Positions 25,961 through 34,021 of a stretch of 47,854 bases of DNA are shown piece after piece; the first letter of the stretch is position 1; each line of letters begins with the position of its first letter. The stretch lies in the NCBI GenBank assembly GCA_046155605.1, contig JBJXFQ010000087.1, positions 1 through 47,854 of the forward strand, in the 5' to 3' direction. Below the pieces are notes generated by a model. It searched no databases. It worked only from the letters and a program-made list of their open reading frames with translations, and was not told the origin of the DNA. The stretch is from JAEUIZ01 sp046155605. Its GTDB lineage: Bacteria > Planctomycetota > Phycisphaerae > Phycisphaerales > UBA1924. Position numbers and translations under genes: made by a program.

Positions 25961-27544
25961 CTATTCCCGCAGGTGCTCGACGGTGTAGTTCGGGCTCTCT
26001 TTGGTGATGCGGATGTTGTGCGGGTGGCTCTCGATCATGCTCGCGCCCGTGATCCGGCAGAACCGCGCGTCACGGTGGAGGTCGGCGATCGTCCGGCAGC
26101 CGCAGTAGCCCATGGCCGAGCGGACGCCCCCGACCATCTGGTAGACGAACTCGGCCAGTTGGCCGCGATAGGGGACGAGGCCCTCGACGCCCTCGGGGAC
26201 GAACTTGAGCGCGGGCTTGCCGTCGGGTCCGAGTTTATCGGCTTGGCGTGCGCCCTGCGAGTAGCGGTCGGCGCTCCCGGCGTTCATGGCACCCTCGGAA
26301 CCCATGCCGCGATAGGACTTGTAGCGTCGGCCGTGGGAGATGACGAGTTCGCCCGGAGATTCATCCAGCCCCGCGAAGAGCGAGCCCATCATCACGCAGT
26401 CGGCGCCGGCGACGATCGCCTTGGAGATGTCGCCCGAGTGGCGGATGCCACCGTCCGCGATGATGGGGACGGAGGGGTCGGCGGCGTCGCGGCCCTCGAC
26501 GGCGCTCATGATGGCGGTGATCTGCGGAACGCCCACGCCCGTGACGATGCGTGTCGTGCAGATTGAGCCTGGCCCGATGCCGACCTTGATCCCATCGGCA
26601 CCGGCCTCGATCAGATCGCGCGCCGCGTCGGCGGTGGCGATATTGCCCGCGATCACCTCGATCGCGAATCGCTCCTTGATCGTGCGGACCGTGCGCAGCA
26701 CGTTCTCGCTGTGCCCGTGCGCTGTGTCGACGACCAGGACATCGACCCCGGCCTCGATCAGCGCCACCGCCCGGTCATACTGATCGACGCCGACCGCCGC
26801 GACGCACCGCAAACGCCCGCGCGAATCCGTCAACGCCCGCGGAAACTGCATGAGCCGCTCGATGTCGCGCATCGTGATCAGCCCCGCCAGCAGGCCTTGC
26901 GCGTCGGTCAGCAGCAGTTTCTCGACCTTGTTCTTGTTGAGAATTCCCTCGGCCTGCTCGAGGGTCGTGCCCGCCGGCGCGGTGATCAGGTTGCGGCTCG
27001 TCATGATCTGCGCCACCGGGGTCGACTCGTCCTCGACGAACTTGAGATCGCGGCGGGTGAGGATCCCCAGCGCCTTGCCCTTGCTGCGGAGCACCTGGTG
27101 CCCGTCGTCGGTGACGGGGAAGCCTGAGACGTTGTGCTGCCTCATCAGTTCACGGGCGCGGCGGACGGTGTCGGTGGGTCCGAGGGTGATGGGATCGGCG
27201 ATGATGCCGTTGGCGGACCGTTTGACCTTGGCGACCTCACGGGCCTGCGCTTCAACGGGCATGTTTTTGTGGATCACTCCGATCCCGCCCTCTTGCGCGA
27301 GCGCGATGGCGAGCGCGGACTCGGTGACGGTGTCCATCGGCGCGGAGATGAGCGGGATTTTCAGGCGGATCGAGCGAGTGAGGCGCGAGTCGGTCTGCGC
27401 GTCGGCTGGCATGACCACGCTCCGCCGCGGCAGGATGAGCACGTCGTCGAAGGTGATGCCCTCGGCGACGATCTTCTGGACGTGGGCTGGAGTCATCGCC
27501 TCGCCAGGGCGGCGTTGGACGTTCGGAATCGTTTCAGTCGTCAT
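25961..27544 (-). CDS. guaB: Inosine-5'-monophosphate dehydrogenase
   Basis: This enzyme converts IMP to XMP, the first committed step of GMP synthesis. Clear landmarks are GITFDDVLILP near the start, two CBS domains (about residues 115-235), DTAHGHSENV, GNIATADAARDLIEAGADGIKVGIGPGSICTTR with the catalytic Cys, IADGGIRHSGDISKAI and GSEGAMNAGSADRYSQ with the flap. The C terminus ends in the usual NYTVEHLRE-type tail. The longest form (527 residues from 27544) has 16 extra residues; an internal ATG at 27496 (MTPAHVQKIVAEG) gives a more typical N terminus and may be the true start. It is divergent from the HtrA gene. Confidence 0.97.
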   Translation of the reverse strand: MTTETIPNVQRRPGEAMTPAHVQKIVAEGITFDDVLILPRRSVVMPADAQTDSRLTRSIRLKIPLISAPMDTVTESALAIALAQEGGIGVIHKNMPVEAQAREVAKVKRSANGIIADPITLGPTDTVRRARELMRQHNVSGFPVTDDGHQVLRSKGKALGILTRRDLKFVEDESTPVAQIMTSRNLITAPAGTTLEQAEGILNKNKVEKLLLTDAQGLLAGLITMRDIERLMQFPRALTDSRGRLRCVAAVGVDQYDRAVALIEAGVDVLVVDTAHGHSENVLRTVRTIKERFAIEVIAGNIATADAARDLIEAGADGIKVGIGPGSICTTRIVTGVGVPQITAIMSAVEGRDAADPSVPIIADGGIRHSGDISKAIVAGADCVMMGSLFAGLDESPGELVISHGRRYKSYRGMGSEGAMNAGSADRYSQGARQADKLGPDGKPALKFVPEGVEGLVPYRGQLAEFVYQMVGGVRSAMGYCGCRTIADLHRDARFCRITGASMIESHPHNIRITKESPNYTVEHLRE

Positions 27545-27555
27545 TGACCAGTGTT

Positions 27556-27578
27556 GGGGCCTCCACCCTGACTGTCAA
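27556..27578 (-). promoter_or_regulatory. Possible housekeeping promoter of guaB
   Basis: On the minus strand a perfect TTGACA lies at 27573-27578, with a poor -10 candidate AACACT 17 bases further on (27550-27555). Transcription would begin near 27543, so the mRNA would be nearly leaderless for the long guaB form or carry a leader of about 47 bases for the internal ATG at 27496. Confidence 0.25.
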
Positions 27579-27671
27579 GCGACGGAGGCGGAACGGTCGC
27601 GCGTCTCTGATGAAGGGAACAATAAGGTCGGACGGGGTTCCAAGCCCTTCGGGTTAGGCGGAGCAAGAGAC

Positions 27672-29045
27672 ATGATGACGATGGCGCGTTCGGTGGTCGT
27701 GGGGTTGCTGGCGGCATGGTTACTGGCATCGCCGGCATGGTCGCAGAAGGCGGACGCGGGGGTTCAGGAAGACCTGCGGCACGCGCGCGCTCTCTCGCGG
27801 ACGTTCGGCCGCGCGGTCAAGACCGTTGCTCCGTCGGTGGTTCACATCACGCAGACTCGACGCGTCGCGTTTCGTCGGGGGTGGTTTGAGCCGGTCGAGA
27901 CCGAGATGCGGCCCACCGGCGCGGGCTCGGGTGTCGTCGTGAGCACCGACGGCTACATCGTCACGAACAACCACGTCATCGAGAACGCCGAGGGCGTGCA
28001 GGTCAAGTTCGCGGATGGGCGCGTGCTCGAGGGCAAGATCATCGGGCGCGATCCGGCGACCGATCTTGGTGTCGTGCGCGTCGATGCCGAGGGGCTCAAG
28101 GCCGCATCGTGGGGTGACTCGGAATCGCTCGAGGTCGGTGACTGGGTGATGGCGGTGGGCAGTCCATTCGGGCAGTTTGACAACACCGTGACCGCGGGGA
28201 TCGTGAGCGCGAAAAACCGCACCGGGCTCGCATCAACGTCGGACGAACGGTTTGAAGATTTCATCCAGACCGATGCCGCGATCAACCCTGGGAACTCTGG
28301 CGGCCCGCTCGTCGACCTCGAGGGAAAGGTCGTCGGGATCAACAGCCAGATCGCCACGCGGACGGGCGGCTCGGTCGGCATCGGTTTTTCGATCCCCAGT
28401 TCGATCGCCAAGGCCGTAACAGAGTCGATCATCAAGAGCGGGCGGGCGCAGCGCGGGTGGCTGGGCGTGCGATTTGGCGGGATGGCCGCCGCCAGCGCCG
28501 ATGGCGTGGCCGTCGCGGAGATCGTCCGCGGCAGTCCGGCGGACAAGGCGGGGCTCGAACTTGGCGACGTCGTGGTGCGCTACAACGGCCGCGTCGTGGG
28601 CAATGAGACGAGGCTGCGGAATGCGATCGCGTTCACGCCGCCGGGCACGGAGGCGACGATGGACCTCGTGCGCGATGGGGGCGCGAAGTCGATCCGGGTG
28701 CGAGTGCTCGACCGCGAGGACGCGTTCGCTCAGAGCGCGGGCGGCGCGGCGTATCGGAAGTTCGGGTTCATCGCCTCGACGCTCACCCCGCAGATGATCG
28801 CTCAACTCGGTTATCGCGGCGAGATCGAGGGCGTGATCGTCTCGCGGCTCGATCCGCTTGGCCCAGCCGCGACCGGCGCGTCGCCGCTGCAGCACAGAGA
28901 CATCGTGGTGCAGGTCAATCGAACGCCGACGCCGGATGTTGAGACGTTCGACCGCGTGGTCAAGGAGTTCAACGGCTCGCGGCTCCGACTCGGCGTGATC
29001 CGCGGGCCGCAGCAGGGGTACATCGAACTGACGGCAAGGCCATAA
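27672..29045 (+). CDS. HtrA/DegP-type periplasmic serine protease
   Basis: This 457-residue envelope protease/chaperone has a signal peptide (about residues 5-24, ending SPAWSQ). A trypsin-like domain follows with the triad His101 (VTNNHVIEN), Asp131 (PATDLGVVRV) and Ser209 (NPGNSGGPL). There are two PDZ domains (about 265-345 with RGSPADKAGLELGDVV, and 365-455 with GVIVSRLDPLGPAA). The protein protects against misfolded envelope proteins by degrading or holding them. The frame is open far upstream over the guaB region, but the signal peptide fixes the start at one of the closely spaced ATGs at 27672, 27675 or 27681. A GGCGGAGC segment precedes it. Confidence 0.95.
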   Translation: MMTMARSVVVGLLAAWLLASPAWSQKADAGVQEDLRHARALSRTFGRAVKTVAPSVVHITQTRRVAFRRGWFEPVETEMRPTGAGSGVVVSTDGYIVTNNHVIENAEGVQVKFADGRVLEGKIIGRDPATDLGVVRVDAEGLKAASWGDSESLEVGDWVMAVGSPFGQFDNTVTAGIVSAKNRTGLASTSDERFEDFIQTDAAINPGNSGGPLVDLEGKVVGINSQIATRTGGSVGIGFSIPSSIAKAVTESIIKSGRAQRGWLGVRFGGMAAASADGVAVAEIVRGSPADKAGLELGDVVVRYNGRVVGNETRLRNAIAFTPPGTEATMDLVRDGGAKSIRVRVLDREDAFAQSAGGAAYRKFGFIASTLTPQMIAQLGYRGEIEGVIVSRLDPLGPAATGASPLQHRDIVVQVNRTPTPDVETFDRVVKEFNGSRLRLGVIRGPQQGYIELTARP

Positions 29046-29292
29046 GCGGAATCGTCCGCGGCGCAGCGTCAACAGTGGCCAAACTGCCCGCGAGCACACT
29101 CGCGCGTTCGCCGCCTCAAGAACTCCGAATCATGGGACGGATCCCGGTCGATCCAGGCCTCGCACCACCGCGCGCGAACCTTTGCGCATCGTTTGACGTC
29201 CAAATGGCTGGTCCGCGCGAGCGCGCGAGACTAGGCTATGCCCCCACTTTGTTCCCGAACGGATCCCCGACCAGTCCGGTCTTGGAGTGCTG

Positions 29293-29736
29293 ATGCTGAC
29301 GGACACGATGCTAAGCACCATCAAAGAGCACGCCGAGCGCGCGGGCGTGTTCGGCGATGTGGTGCTCCGCGCTGGTACGCTCGTCTGTCACGCCAAGGAC
29401 GCCGCCGCTCCCGCGTCCTATCGCCTCTTTAGCGAGCGCGGACGGATTTGGGTCGCGCTCGTCATGGCCGACCGCTGGCTCAGCGAGTCCATCGAATCCG
29501 ACCTCATGCACACGGGCGACAAGATCGAAGACCTCCTCGCCGAAGAACTCGCCGAACTCGGCGAGCCGCCCGCCGACCTCCGCGTCGAGCACTTCCGCTC
29601 CGACGATCTCCTGTTCACCTTTCGCACGCCGATTCCTCCGACCGCTGCTTCGTCGATCCCTGCCGTTGTTCATTGGCTACTGGCGCATGAGGCCTGCTTT
29701 CGACGGCTTGGCGACATCGGTGGAGACGGCCCATGA
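29293..29736 (+). CDS. Unknown protein coupled to a glycosyltransferase
   Basis: This 147-residue acidic protein has no recognised family. The ATG at 29293 follows GGAG (29284-29287); a GTG two codons earlier is also possible. No signal peptide or membrane segment is seen. The sequence alternates beta-like stretches (RIWVALVMADRWLSESIES, DLLFTFRTPIP) with an acidic helix (TGDKIEDLLAEELAELGE), suggesting a small alpha/beta domain with some likeness in pattern to YbjN or secretion-chaperone folds. That comparison is speculative. The stop overlaps the start of the glycosyltransferase gene by four bases, so a shared role in glycan synthesis is plausible. Confidence 0.75.
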   Translation: MLTDTMLSTIKEHAERAGVFGDVVLRAGTLVCHAKDAAAPASYRLFSERGRIWVALVMADRWLSESIESDLMHTGDKIEDLLAEELAELGEPPADLRVEHFRSDDLLFTFRTPIPPTAASSIPAVVHWLLAHEACFRRLGDIGGDGP

Positions 29737-31082
29737 GAGTTGTCATGCTCGGGTGGGAGTTCCCGCCGTTCATCGCCGGCGGCCTGGGGGTGGCGTGCTA
29801 CGGGCTAACTCGCGCCCTCGATCGGATGGGCCACGACATCCTGTTCATTCTGCCGCGTCCTGTTGATCGCTCGCAGGCCTCGCACATCACGCTGCTGAGC
29901 CCCGATGAAACCGGCAGGCTCGTGGTATCGCGCCCCAAGGCCGAGCGCGGCTTCGGCCCGCGCATCACCACCGGTGAGTTCAAGCACGTCGTCTTCCGCG
30001 GCGTCGAGGCCTCGTTCACCAGTCCCTATCCCGGTTTCGTTGCGCCCCCGCTCTCCATCACGCCCTCCGATCCCATCGCACGCCTCGCCGGCGAGTACGC
30101 CGAAGAAGACGCCGCTTCCGCCACCATCGCGCCCCCGCCCATGTCGGCGAGCGTCGCGCATTACTCCGGCGACTTGATCGGTGACGCCGAACGCTACGCG
30201 CGCCTCGTCGTCGCGCTCGCCCGCCGCGAGCGCTTCGACGTCATCCACGCCCACGACTGGCTCACCTATCCCGCCGGCATCGCGCTCGCCCGCGCCAGCA
30301 ACCGCCCGCTCGTGGTCCATGTCCACTCCACCGAGTTCGACCGCTCCGGCGAGCGCGTCAACCAGCGCCTCTACGACATCGAACGCCGCGGCATGCACGC
30401 CGCCTCGCGCGTCGTCGCCGTCTCCGAGTTCACCAAGTCCATCTGCGTCAAGCGGTACGCTGTCCCCGAGGAACGCATCGACGTGGTCTACAACGGGATC
30501 GACCGCGAGGCCGACCAGCCCGCCCCCGGCGCGCAGATCGAATCCCGCGATCGCATCGTCCTCTTCCTCGGCCGAATCACGATGCAGAAGGGCCCCGAGT
30601 ACTTCATCAGCGCCGCGAAGCGCGTCCTCGAAAAGGTCGAGAACGTCAAGTTCGTCATCGCGGGCTCCGGCGACATGACCACCCGCATGATCGAACTCGC
30701 CGCTCAGATGGGCATCGGGCACAAGGTGCTGTTCACGGGCTTTTTGCGCGGCCGCGATGTCGAACGTGTGTTCCGAATGGCCGACTGTTACGTCATGCCC
30801 AGCGTCAGCGAGCCCTTCGGTATCGCCGCCCTCGAAGCCATCCACCATGACGTTCCGGTCATTATCTCCAAGCAGTCCGGCGTCTCCGAAGTCCTCACGC
30901 ACGTCCTAAAGGTCGATTTCTGGGACACGGATGAGATGGCGAACAAGATCGTGGCGGTGTTGCGCCATCCGCCGCTCTCGCAGACGCTGCGGCATCATGG
31001 GCCGTTCCAACTCCGCTGGCTCACCTGGGATGGTGCGGCGGAGAAATGCGTAAAGGCCTATGCCAAGGCGATTCAGGGATAG
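29733..31082 (+). CDS. Glycosyltransferase family 4, glycogen-synthase-like
   Basis: This 449-residue GT-B enzyme has an N-terminal domain beginning MRVVMLGWEFPPFIAGGLG, the glycogen-synthase-like nucleotide-sugar loop, and contains VIHAHDWLTYPAG and VVHVHSTEFDRSG. The C-terminal domain has VLFLGRITMQKGPEYFI, VIAGSGDMTTRMIELA and the donor-binding motif PSVSEPFGIAALEAI with the E-x7-E pattern. Relatives are annotated as glycogen/starch synthases or sucrose-phosphate-type transferases. A 40-residue Ala/Pro-rich insertion (around 120-145) is unusual. It is translationally coupled to the unknown gene upstream. The precise donor and acceptor are not decidable from sequence. Confidence 0.9.
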   Translation: MRVVMLGWEFPPFIAGGLGVACYGLTRALDRMGHDILFILPRPVDRSQASHITLLSPDETGRLVVSRPKAERGFGPRITTGEFKHVVFRGVEASFTSPYPGFVAPPLSITPSDPIARLAGEYAEEDAASATIAPPPMSASVAHYSGDLIGDAERYARLVVALARRERFDVIHAHDWLTYPAGIALARASNRPLVVHVHSTEFDRSGERVNQRLYDIERRGMHAASRVVAVSEFTKSICVKRYAVPEERIDVVYNGIDREADQPAPGAQIESRDRIVLFLGRITMQKGPEYFISAAKRVLEKVENVKFVIAGSGDMTTRMIELAAQMGIGHKVLFTGFLRGRDVERVFRMADCYVMPSVSEPFGIAALEAIHHDVPVIISKQSGVSEVLTHVLKVDFWDTDEMANKIVAVLRHPPLSQTLRHHGPFQLRWLTWDGAAEKCVKAYAKAIQG

Positions 31083-31127
31083 GAAAGACGCGGGTCGGCG
31101 CGCGGCCGGGCCGTCGAGCCGAGCGTA

Positions 31128-31892
31128 TCAGTTCAGTTTGCGTATCCACACGTTTCGGAACTTCACCGCGTGCCCATGTTCCTGGAGCATGAGCGGCCCC
31201 TTCGCCATCTCGCCCTTCCCGCTCGCGCCGCCGGTCGGTCCCGATACCTTCACATGATCGTGGATCAGCACGCCGTTGTGCATCACCGTGATCGTCGCGT
31301 CCGCGGCTTTCGTGTCGCCATCGAACTTTGCCGCGCGGAAGATGATGTCGTACACCTGCCACGCGCCCGCGATGCGGCACGCATTCACCAGCGGGATCGC
31401 CTGCCCATAGATCGCGCCGCACTGGCCGTCGGGATAGGTCTGGCTCTGGTACGAGTCGAGCACCTGCACCTCGTAGCGACCGTGGATGTAGACGCCGCTG
31501 TTGCCGCGGTCCTGCCCCGTGCCGGCGGTCAAGGGAGTGGCAAACTCCAGGTGAATCTGCGCGTCGCCGAACTCCGCCGTCGAGATGATGTTGCCCTTGC
31601 CCGGCGCGACGATCATCGAGCCGCCGGGGGCTTTCTCACAGGCCCATTCCGCCGGCTTGCCTTCGAGCGTCGTCCAGCCGTCGAGCGATGACCCGTCAAA
31701 CAGAAACTCCGCATCAGACGGCACGGCCGCGGGAGTCGTGTACGGCCCGGGGTCCACGATCGGCGGCGGTGTCTTCCCAGCAGGAGGCTGGCACGCGGCG
31801 AGCAACACGACAAAGGGAAGAATCATGGCGAGGCTCCTGAATACTCCGGCAAAGCGTTCGGCAACCGGTCGAAACAAACGCGATACGTGCAT
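31128..31892 (-). CDS. DUF1080 (3-keto-disaccharide hydrolase-like) lipoprotein
   Basis: This secreted lipoprotein has lipobox LLAAC (Cys at about residue 34) followed by a Pro-rich linker. A concanavalin-like DUF1080 domain follows, with FDGSSLDGWTTLEGKPAEW, GDAQIHLEF, GNSGVYIHGRYEVQVLDSY and a late RNVWIRKL. The family is abundant in planctomycetes and is associated with sugar binding or hydrolysis at the surface. The start at 31892 gives a basic n-region (254 residues). The inner ATG at 31826 has a better AGGAG ribosome site but leaves a signal with no positive charge. It is convergent with the glycosyltransferase and downstream of dnaB by 10 bases. Confidence 0.88.
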   Translation of the reverse strand: MHVSRLFRPVAERFAGVFRSLAMILPFVVLLAACQPPAGKTPPPIVDPGPYTTPAAVPSDAEFLFDGSSLDGWTTLEGKPAEWACEKAPGGSMIVAPGKGNIISTAEFGDAQIHLEFATPLTAGTGQDRGNSGVYIHGRYEVQVLDSYQSQTYPDGQCGAIYGQAIPLVNACRIAGAWQVYDIIFRAAKFDGDTKAADATITVMHNGVLIHDHVKVSGPTGGASGKGEMAKGPLMLQEHGHAVKFRNVWIRKLN

Positions 31893-31902
31893 TCCCTCGC
31901 GA

Positions 31903-33567
31903 TCATATCGGCAGTTCGTCCTCGGCCTCCGGCCCGCCGCCATCGCGGAAGTTCTGCACCGGACCCGTTCGCCCCCCCGAAGGGAACCCGCCGGGAGCCT
32001 GATATCCGCCCGGTGCCTGATACCCGCCGGATGGCTGCATCCCGCCGGGGCGCGGCTTGGGCTCCGCCTCAAACGGCGAATCGAACGAGTCGTAGTTGCC
32101 GTGGGAGGAGGCGTGGCTCTTGAACCGTGTTGTCTTGCTGTCCCATGTCAGCCGCACCGTCCCCGTCGGCCCGTTTCGCTGCTTGGCGACGATCAGTTCC
32201 GCGACGCCGACCTTGTCCGGGTTCGTCGCCGCCCATTCGTCGTTGCCCTGGTGGTAATAGTCCTCGCGGTGCAGCAACACCACCACGTCCGCGTCCTGCT
32301 CGATCGAGCCCGACTCGCGCAGGTCGCTCATCCGCGGCCGATTGCCTTCACGTTGCTCGCTCGCGCGATTCAACTGCGACAGGCACACCAGCGGCACGTT
32401 CAACTCGCGTGCCAGCGCCTTGATCCCGCGGCTGATCGCGGAAACCTCGACCTGCCGGCTCTCGCGGGCCGAGCCGGGGGCCGAGAGCAACTGGAGGTAA
32501 TCGACGATGACCGCCCGCACGCCGTGCTGCGCCACCATCCGCCTCGCCCGCGCCCGCAGCGAGAGCACCGTCAGCCCCGGCGTGTCATCGATGAACAACG
32601 GTGCCTCGGCGAGGCCCTCGGCGTGGGTCTGGAGCGAGGCCATCTCCGTCGCCGAGAGGTGCCCCGTCCGCAGCCGATGCCCGTCGATGTTCGCAAACGC
32701 CGACAGCAACCGCTGCACCAGCGCCGCCTTGCTCATTTCGAGCGAGAAGATGCCCACGGCCGCGGGCGCGCCCTTGGGCGTGTCGCCCGGGCAGCGTCCT
32801 CCGCGTGCGATCTGCTCGGCGAGGTTCAGCGCCAGCGCCGTCTTCCCCATGCTCGGGCGCGCCGCCACGATCACCATCTCGCCCGGCTGCAAGCCGGACA
32901 GAATCTTGTCGAGATCGTGGAACCCCGTCGGCAGTCCCGTCAGCCGCCCGTCCGCGCTCGCCAAACGCTCCATTTCCAGGTCCAGCAGCCGCGCCAGTGA
33001 TTGCGGGTCCGCCTTCTGATCCTCCTGCGCGATCTCGAATACCGCCCGCTCCGCCGAGTCGATCACCTCGCGGGCACCGTCGATCTGCGCGACGTTCAGC
33101 GCGTCATAGATGATCTGATCCGCCGCATCGATCAGTCGCCGCAACTTCGCCTTGTCCGCGACGATGCGTGCGTACCGCAGCGCCCCCGCCGCCGAGGGCG
33201 TCTCGGTCGCCAGTTTGTTCAGGTAGTCCTGCCCGCCGACGCGCTCGAGTTGGTCCCGAACCCGCAACACCTCGACGATCGCCACCAGGTCCGCTTTCGG
33301 ATCCTTGTCATACGCGTCGATCAGCGCCTGAAAAATCGCCCCGTGCCCGGAATCGTGGAAGTCGTCGCCCGACGACACCAGCCCGATCACGTCCGCCGCC
33401 ACCTCCGGCCCGATGATGAGCGCGCCCAGCAATGCCATCTCCGCCTCGAGCGAATACGGCAGCGGTCGCTCGTAGAGTTTCGAGAACGACTCGCGCGCCG
33501 CGGGCCGGCGGCCCCCGCGACGCCCGTTGCGATCCTGCTGGCCGGAGTTGGAGTCAACCTGCGACAC
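31903..33567 (-). CDS. dnaB: Replicative DNA helicase DnaB
   Basis: This 554-residue hexameric helicase of the replication fork has the N-terminal domain PLPYSLEAEMALLGALIIGP. The RecA-like domain has LPTGFHDLDKILSGLQPGEM, Walker A ARPSMGKTALALN, FSLEMSKAALVQRLLS, Walker B VIVDYLQLLS and the arginine-finger region NRPRMSDLRESGSIEQDADV. The C-terminal 60 residues are an extra low-complexity tail rich in Gly, Pro and Gln with a short repeat GGYQAP, ending in the acidic EAEDELPI; such acidic tips often bind partner proteins. The length exceeds the usual 450-470 because of this tail and a basic N terminus. No intein is seen. Confidence 0.97.
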   Translation of the reverse strand: MSQVDSNSGQQDRNGRRGGRRPAARESFSKLYERPLPYSLEAEMALLGALIIGPEVAADVIGLVSSGDDFHDSGHGAIFQALIDAYDKDPKADLVAIVEVLRVRDQLERVGGQDYLNKLATETPSAAGALRYARIVADKAKLRRLIDAADQIIYDALNVAQIDGAREVIDSAERAVFEIAQEDQKADPQSLARLLDLEMERLASADGRLTGLPTGFHDLDKILSGLQPGEMVIVAARPSMGKTALALNLAEQIARGGRCPGDTPKGAPAAVGIFSLEMSKAALVQRLLSAFANIDGHRLRTGHLSATEMASLQTHAEGLAEAPLFIDDTPGLTVLSLRARARRMVAQHGVRAVIVDYLQLLSAPGSARESRQVEVSAISRGIKALARELNVPLVCLSQLNRASEQREGNRPRMSDLRESGSIEQDADVVVLLHREDYYHQGNDEWAATNPDKVGVAELIVAKQRNGPTGTVRLTWDSKTTRFKSHASSHGNYDSFDSPFEAEPKPRPGGMQPSGGYQAPGGYQAPGGFPSGGRTGPVQNFRDGGGPEAEDELPI

Positions 33568-33652
33568 GAGCGAAGTATCCTGTGCGAAGGCCGACGATAC
33601 GCGCCGTCGTCAACTTCCCCACAGCGTACCCCCACACTCCGCCCGAATCCCC

Positions 33653-33871
33653 CTACGGGCACCCCGCCGCAAACCGATTCAGCGAGCAGGAGAAATCGTT
33701 GACGTTTAATATCGGCGGCGTCGTGCTCTCGTCGCAGTTCGCCGGGCAATCCGCGACAAACAGCGGCTCGAACACCGCGCTGTCCGAATGAAACCCCAGC
33801 AGATCCCGCACCTTCAGCCGAATCCCGTACACCCCACCGTCGATCTCCATCAACGGCCTGCTCGCACGCAT
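33653..33871 (-). CDS. Orphan GC-type dockerin-like C-terminal fragment
   Basis: This 72-residue ORF (MRASRPLMEIDGGVYGIRLK...) ends in a single dockerin-like repeat beginning CPANCDESTTPPILNVNDF and finishing LNRFAAGCP. Such repeats, with an Asp/Asn-rich calcium-loop-like turn and a terminal RFAAGC, normally occur in tandem pairs at the C terminus of large secreted planctomycete proteins. Here there is one repeat, no signal peptide and no large ectodomain. That suggests the remnant of a decayed surface-protein gene. An AGGGAGA ribosome site eight bases before the ATG leaves open that it is translated. It lies between dnaB and gatB. Confidence 0.55.
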   Translation of the reverse strand: MRASRPLMEIDGGVYGIRLKVRDLLGFHSDSAVFEPLFVADCPANCDESTTPPILNVNDFSCSLNRFAAGCP

Positions 33872-34021
33872 CGGATTTCTCCCTGGGGCCTCCCGGTCGC
33901 CCAACTCGGCCGCGCGGAGCGTACCCTCTTTCGACGCTGACGCAAGCCTTTGCGGGCGAGCTTGCGCGACTCTTCACGCGCCCGTCTCGCGCCGGTCGCC
34001 CCGCCCTCTCGCGGAGTCCGC

